A stretch of 10,508 nucleotides of DNA from Acidobacteria bacterium AH-259-G07 (GTDB taxonomy: Bacteria > Acidobacteriota > UBA6911 > RPQK01 > JADFOI01), in contig JALLON010000072.1 of the NCBI GenBank assembly GCA_027717925.1, forward strand, positions 1 to 10,508, read 5' to 3'. Both the position numbers and the translations under genes were made by a program. The notes beneath the pieces were generated by a model, which did not search any database, was not told where the DNA came from, and was given only the letters and a program-made list of their open reading frames with translations. Numbering within the stretch: position 1 is the first letter of the stretch; each line of letters opens with the position of its first letter. Shown one piece after another: positions 6,819 through 10,508 of the stretch.

Positions 6819-9688
6819 TGAAGTCAGTCCTTTCAGTCTCAAGCCTGTTTGTCATTACAATTTTCGGCGTTCAAATGGGATCCATTAGCCCGAGCGCCGG
6901 CGCTAGCCAACCGCGCATCCGCGGTCGTGAAGGTTTTTCCGTGGAGGAGGTTTACTCTCCTGCCAAAAGCGGCTCGGTCGTGGCCATGACCTTTGACAGC
7001 CGGGGCAGACTAGTGTTCTCACGGGAAAAGGACCCCGTTTTTGTATTGCTTGATAAGGACAGGGATGGTCGAGCCGAGGGTGAGCAGATGTTTACCGATT
7101 ACGTCACCAACTGCCAGGGTCTTCACTTTTACGGCGATGACCTGTTGGCGGTCGGCGATGGTCCTGAGGGACCGGGTCTTTATCGAGTGATCGACAACAA
7201 TGGAGACGGCAGGGGTGATCGTGTGGTCACGCTGGCCCGTTTCACCCGCAGAATGGGCGAACACGGGCCGCATGCTGTGTTCTTTGGACCTGAAGGGTTT
7301 CTTTATGTGGTTCTGGGCAACCACACCGGGCTGGTGGCTACTCCTGATCCCCTTTCACCTCACAAGGACTATATCGAAGGGCAACTCTTGCCCAGGTACA
7401 AGGATCCACGTGGCCACGCCAGGGATATTCGCGCGCCCGGAGGGACAATCGTGCGCCTGGATCTGGATGCCAAAGACCAGGACTGGCAAATGTTCGCCGG
7501 TGGATTCCGTAATGCTTATGACGCCACCTTCAATCTGCTGGGAGAGCTCTTTACCTTGGACTCGGACATGGAATGGGACATCGATCTTCCCTGGTTTCGT
7601 CCCGTGCGAACTAATCACATTGTCCCGGGCGGCGAATACGGCTGGAGAACAGGCTCCGGGAAAAGGCCTGAGTACTATCCTGACAGCTTGCCGGCAATGA
7701 CAAATGTGGGAAGGGGCTCACCCGTGGGTGTGACCTTCTACCAGCACTACGCTTATCCCCAAGAGTATTACGACTCGTTTATGCAGGGGGATTGGTCGCG
7801 AGGCCGCATCCTGGTTGGTTTTCTTCAACAATCTGGAGCGACTTACACAGAGAAGTCTGAAGAATTCGTTTTGGGAGAGCCCCTGAACCTCACTGACTTG
7901 GAAGTAGGTCCCGACGGATCGCTCTATTTTTCCAAAGGTGGGCGCTTCACCGAGGGGGGAATCTACCGGGTCGTTTACGGCGGGAAAGTAAAGGGACAAG
8001 CAATCAAACGAAACTCGCTCCTAGCCCGTTCTCTCGCTGTAGGAAATTCGATCGATGACGCTCTCACCCAGCCCCAACCCCGATCAGCCTGGAGCCGGGC
8101 GAAGCTGCTCAAGATGCAGGCTCGCATGGGCCGCAAATGGGGCACGGATTTGGTCAAGGAACTCCGAAGATCGCGCTCTTCTCCCGAGCGCCGGGTTCGC
8201 GCCTTGGAACTGCTGCAGGTCTATGGACCAGACCCCGGCGAAAGATTCTTGACTTCACTGGGAAAAGATCGTCAATGGGAAGTTCGGGCCGCTTCTGCCT
8301 ATTATCTTGGACTCCACAAAAGTGACTCGGCTCGCCGCGGACTGATTCGCCGTCTTAGGAACGATGCCCACCCATTCGTCCGCCGGCGCGCTTGCGAGGC
8401 GCTGATTCGGACCGAAATCCACCCGGGAATGAGCCTGCCCATTTCCCCGAGGCGTGATCTTTTTCCGTTGCTGAAGGAGTCGGATCGGTTCCTGCGTTAT
8501 GCGGCTCGCCAGGCTCTGCGTCGCGTCAACCGGAACAAGTGGAGGGATGACGCTCTAAAGCTGGATGATTATCCGGCCGTCACGGAAGCGCTGCTGGCCC
8601 TGGTCCAAACCGTTCGGGGGACCAACGACGTTCCCTTTCTACTGGAAAGGGAGCTGGAATTACTGGATGCCCACCCAGATGATGACGACCTTCGAGGACT
8701 CCTTCGGGTCATCCATCTCACCATGATCAACGATGAAGGAGTTAATGACTCGGAAATTTACGAGTCCATGGGGGAGCTGCTAATGTCCCGGTTCCCTACA
8801 CAAAACCAATCTTTGAATCGGGAGATCGCACTGACCCTGGCCCACCTGGAAACACCCGGCGCCATCAGCAAGATCCTACAACAGTTGGAGAATCCACACA
8901 CACATCGCCAGCAGCAAATCTTCTATGCCTACTGTCTGCGCGCCTTTAAACAAGGTTGGGAATCCGAAGAAAAGGATGCTCTGGTTCAATGGTTCAAAAA
9001 GACACAGGAACAGCATTGGAAGGGTGGTGCCAGCTTCTTGGGTTACCTGGAGAGTATGTGGAATGACTTTTTAGAGGTCATGCCACCCGAAGAAAAACAA
9101 GTGGCCATGGAGCGTGTTCCTTCCCTGACTGCACAGACCCTGGACTCCGTGGAAGCTTCGGGACTTCCTTTCCGGCGACAAAACTACATCCCGACGCTTT
9201 CCGAAAAGGAATTAGAGGAATACCTGCTCTGGGATCCGATGAGTTACACCGGCAAACCGGAGAACGGAAAACCGGCGTACGAGAAGGCTTTCTGCGCCAA
9301 CTGCCATATTTTTGGCGAAATTGGTCGCGAGGCCGGTCCGGATCTGAGTGACGTCGGAAAACGGTTCCAGAGGAAGGATCTGATTGAGGCGATTCTTTAT
9401 CCTTCCAGGACCATCTCTGACCTCTGGACTGCGGTCGAAATCGTGACCAAGGATAACACTTCGGTCATTGGAGTCATTTCGCGTGAGGATGCCGAATCCG
9501 CGATCATGCTGACAGCCGCCGGATTCCGCGTGACCATTCCTAAATCGGATGTCCAATCCCGAAGGGTTTCCGAAAGCTCGCTCATGCCGGAGGGATTGTT
9601 GAATAACCTGACCCGTAGAGAAATAATCGATCTGTTCGCGTTTCTCGAACAGGGTCCGCACATCCAGCAAGAGAACAGTCGAGAATGA
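6818..9688 (+). CDS. Secreted propeller-HEAT-cytochrome c protein, PVC type
   Basis: This protein of about 956 residues begins with a hydrophobic signal peptide (SVLSVSSLFVITIFGVQMG) and should act in the periplasm or at the membrane. Residues about 40-400 form a beta-propeller-like dehydrogenase domain of the kind first named in Pirellula and Verrucomicrobium proteins, with two aspartate-rich calcium-type loops, LLDKDRDGRAEG near 80 and VIDNNGDGRGDR near 127. A stretch at about 420-545 has HEAT-like helical repeats. The C terminus is a single-heme cytochrome c module: CANCH (C827, C830, H831, counted from GTG 6815) and a probable axial Met in LMPEGLL (about M924), followed by a DLFAFLEQ helix. 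ATG 6818 overlaps the creatininase stop by one base (TGATG); GTG 6815 is an alternative start. No clear Shine-Dalgarno site is seen, so coupling is likely. Proteins of this type are abundant in PVC bacteria but rarely characterised; sugar oxidation with electron transfer to the heme is inferred. Confidence 0.9.
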   Translation: MKSVLSVSSLFVITIFGVQMGSISPSAGASQPRIRGREGFSVEEVYSPAKSGSVVAMTFDSRGRLVFSREKDPVFVLLDKDRDGRAEGEQMFTDYVTNCQGLHFYGDDLLAVGDGPEGPGLYRVIDNNGDGRGDRVVTLARFTRRMGEHGPHAVFFGPEGFLYVVLGNHTGLVATPDPLSPHKDYIEGQLLPRYKDPRGHARDIRAPGGTIVRLDLDAKDQDWQMFAGGFRNAYDATFNLLGELFTLDSDMEWDIDLPWFRPVRTNHIVPGGEYGWRTGSGKRPEYYPDSLPAMTNVGRGSPVGVTFYQHYAYPQEYYDSFMQGDWSRGRILVGFLQQSGATYTEKSEEFVLGEPLNLTDLEVGPDGSLYFSKGGRFTEGGIYRVVYGGKVKGQAIKRNSLLARSLAVGNSIDDALTQPQPRSAWSRAKLLKMQARMGRKWGTDLVKELRRSRSSPERRVRALELLQVYGPDPGERFLTSLGKDRQWEVRAASAYYLGLHKSDSARRGLIRRLRNDAHPFVRRRACEALIRTEIHPGMSLPISPRRDLFPLLKESDRFLRYAARQALRRVNRNKWRDDALKLDDYPAVTEALLALVQTVRGTNDVPFLLERELELLDAHPDDDDLRGLLRVIHLTMINDEGVNDSEIYESMGELLMSRFPTQNQSLNREIALTLAHLETPGAISKILQQLENPHTHRQQQIFYAYCLRAFKQGWESEEKDALVQWFKKTQEQHWKGGASFLGYLESMWNDFLEVMPPEEKQVAMERVPSLTAQTLDSVEASGLPFRRQNYIPTLSEKELEEYLLWDPMSYTGKPENGKPAYEKAFCANCHIFGEIGREAGPDLSDVGKRFQRKDLIEAILYPSRTISDLWTAVEIVTKDNTSVIGVISREDAESAIMLTAAGFRVTIPKSDVQSRRVSESSLMPEGLLNNLTRREIIDLFAFLEQGPHIQQENSRE

Positions 9689-10508
9689 GCTTAACGATCA
9701 ATAGGGCAAGCGGATTTCGAATGAAGGAATTTTTGACAGAGATAGTAAAAGCCCGTGTTTCTGAAGAGGGCTGGACATGGTTAAAAAAGGTCCTGCAGGC
9801 AGCCAATGCACCTATGCCAGTGAATCAATTAATGGGCCATTACACCGGAGCATCACGAAAAGTGGGCAAACACGCCCTCCTTCTCAATGACCTGGAAAAA
9901 AAACATCTGCATTCCCTCAATCCGGAGCTTCCCTTGGACCACTGGGGAGTGGATGAAGCCGCCCGCGCTGTGCTGGTGCTTAGTCTTTCTCATCTTCCCT
10001 CTGATCGGTATGCTGAGTTGGTTCTGCAGTGTTACGAATATGGGGACAGCCGCGAGCAGCAAAGTTGGCTGCGAGCCTTAAGCCTCTTGCCTGACTGTGA
10101 ACATTTTCTCGCGACCGCGGTGGACGCCTGCCGGACGAATATTATCCCGCTTTTTGAAGCCATTGCTTGTGAGAACCCATACCCTGCTCGTCACTTTCCC
10201 GAACTCAATTTCAATCAAATGGTTATGAAGAGTTTATTTAGTGGAATCGCACTCCAACGGATCGTCGGGTTGGAGTCCTGCTTTAATCGCGAACTTTCCA
10301 GGATGGCTGACGATTACGTGAGTGAGCGCGAGGCGGCCAGCCGCGAAGTTCCATCGGATATTTGGCTGGTACTGACGCCCCACATCGCTTCTGACCGGAA
10401 GCGGCGCGTCTATCGTTATCTCCATTATGAGGATCCTGATCATCGCTACTGGGCAGCGGTCAGCCTGGGCTACACCCGAGACCCTGAAAGCTGCACCGAG
10501 CTGGAGAA
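9685..10508 (+). CDS. eboA: EboA domain protein, 3' end beyond the window
   Basis: A reading frame without stops runs from ATG 9685 past the right edge, giving 274 complete codons. ATG 9685 overlaps the upstream TGA by four bases (ATGA); an internal ATG at 9721 is a second possible start. The translation carries the conserved EboA blocks: GASRKVGK (about 55), DEAARAVLVLSL (about 90), DACRTNIIPLFEAIACENPYP region (147-168), HFPELNFNQMV (170-180), RIVGLE (about 192), and the DIWLVL segment. EboA belongs to the ebo operon first noted in eustigmatophyte plastids and found in cyanobacteria and other bacteria. In Nostoc this operon is needed to move scytonemin precursors to the periplasm; in a Pseudomonas it contributes to nematode repellence. 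EboA itself has no known biochemistry. No signal peptide is seen. Genes eboB to eboF, if present, lie to the right. Confidence 0.82.
   Translation, partial: MSLTINRASGFRMKEFLTEIVKARVSEEGWTWLKKVLQAANAPMPVNQLMGHYTGASRKVGKHALLLNDLEKKHLHSLNPELPLDHWGVDEAARAVLVLSLSHLPSDRYAELVLQCYEYGDSREQQSWLRALSLLPDCEHFLATAVDACRTNIIPLFEAIACENPYPARHFPELNFNQMVMKSLFSGIALQRIVGLESCFNRELSRMADDYVSEREAASREVPSDIWLVLTPHIASDRKRRVYRYLHYEDPDHRYWAAVSLGYTRDPESCTELE

Noticed and set aside
9212..9670. Minus-strand open frame of 152 codons inside the cytochrome gene
   Set aside because: It is fully antisense to the conserved CxxCH heme module, whose coding is clear; no recognisable motif on the reverse strand.
1..10508. CRISPR array, tRNA, rRNA, insertion sequence or integrase
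   Set aside because: No regularly spaced direct repeats, no cloverleaf-like segment and no transposase or integrase motif were found on either strand.

Overview
The window is a bacterial chromosomal segment of moderate GC content in which every supported gene lies on the plus strand. It reads as a catabolic or oxidative gene cluster, with the first gene of an apparent ebo operon entering at the right edge. A long secreted protein joins a beta-propeller-like region, HEAT-like repeats and a single CxxCH heme site. That architecture is common in Planctomycetes, Verrucomicrobia and relatives and also occurs in some Acidobacteria and Bacteroidetes. With a Tat-type signal on a fumarylacetoacetate-hydrolase (FAH) family protein, it suggests a PVC-group or acidobacterial organism. 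No rRNA or other phylogenetic marker is present, so this placement is an inference.

Layout: 1-172 is a leader without a convincing gene, ending in a strong ribosome binding site. 173-1012 encodes the Tat-signal FAH-family hydrolase. A GC-rich inverted repeat follows (1017-1051). Then come a GlcD/ADPS-like FAD oxidoreductase (1070-2518), a GlcF-like Fe-S protein overlapping its end (about 2511-3662), and a D-tagatose-3-epimerase-like TIM barrel (3687-4571). A 140-base gap (4572-4711) holds nested inverted repeats. A second tightly packed block then runs UPF0261/Tm-1-like protein (4712-5950), creatininase-family metallohydrolase (5952-6818), propeller/HEAT/cytochrome c protein (about 6818-9688) and a partial EboA protein (9685 to the window end). 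The junctions in this second block are 1 base, a 1-base overlap and a 4-base ATGA overlap, so the block is probably translationally coupled.

How the genes may work together (inference): the FAD and Fe-S proteins resemble the two core parts of a glycolate/D-lactate-type respiratory dehydrogenase. The epimerase, the FAH-family hydrolase and the creatininase-family hydrolase could supply isomerisation, C-C or hydration chemistry, and amide or lactone opening on a sugar-derived or hydroxy-acid substrate. The substrate cannot be read from sequence. The most notable points are: the C-terminal cysteine-rich (CCG) domain and the first ferredoxin-like site of the Fe-S protein lack expected ligand cysteines; an FAH enzyme appears to be exported; and eboA is fused by a 4-base overlap to a PVC-type cytochrome gene. 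The eboA link connects a little-understood metabolite-traffic operon to this cluster.
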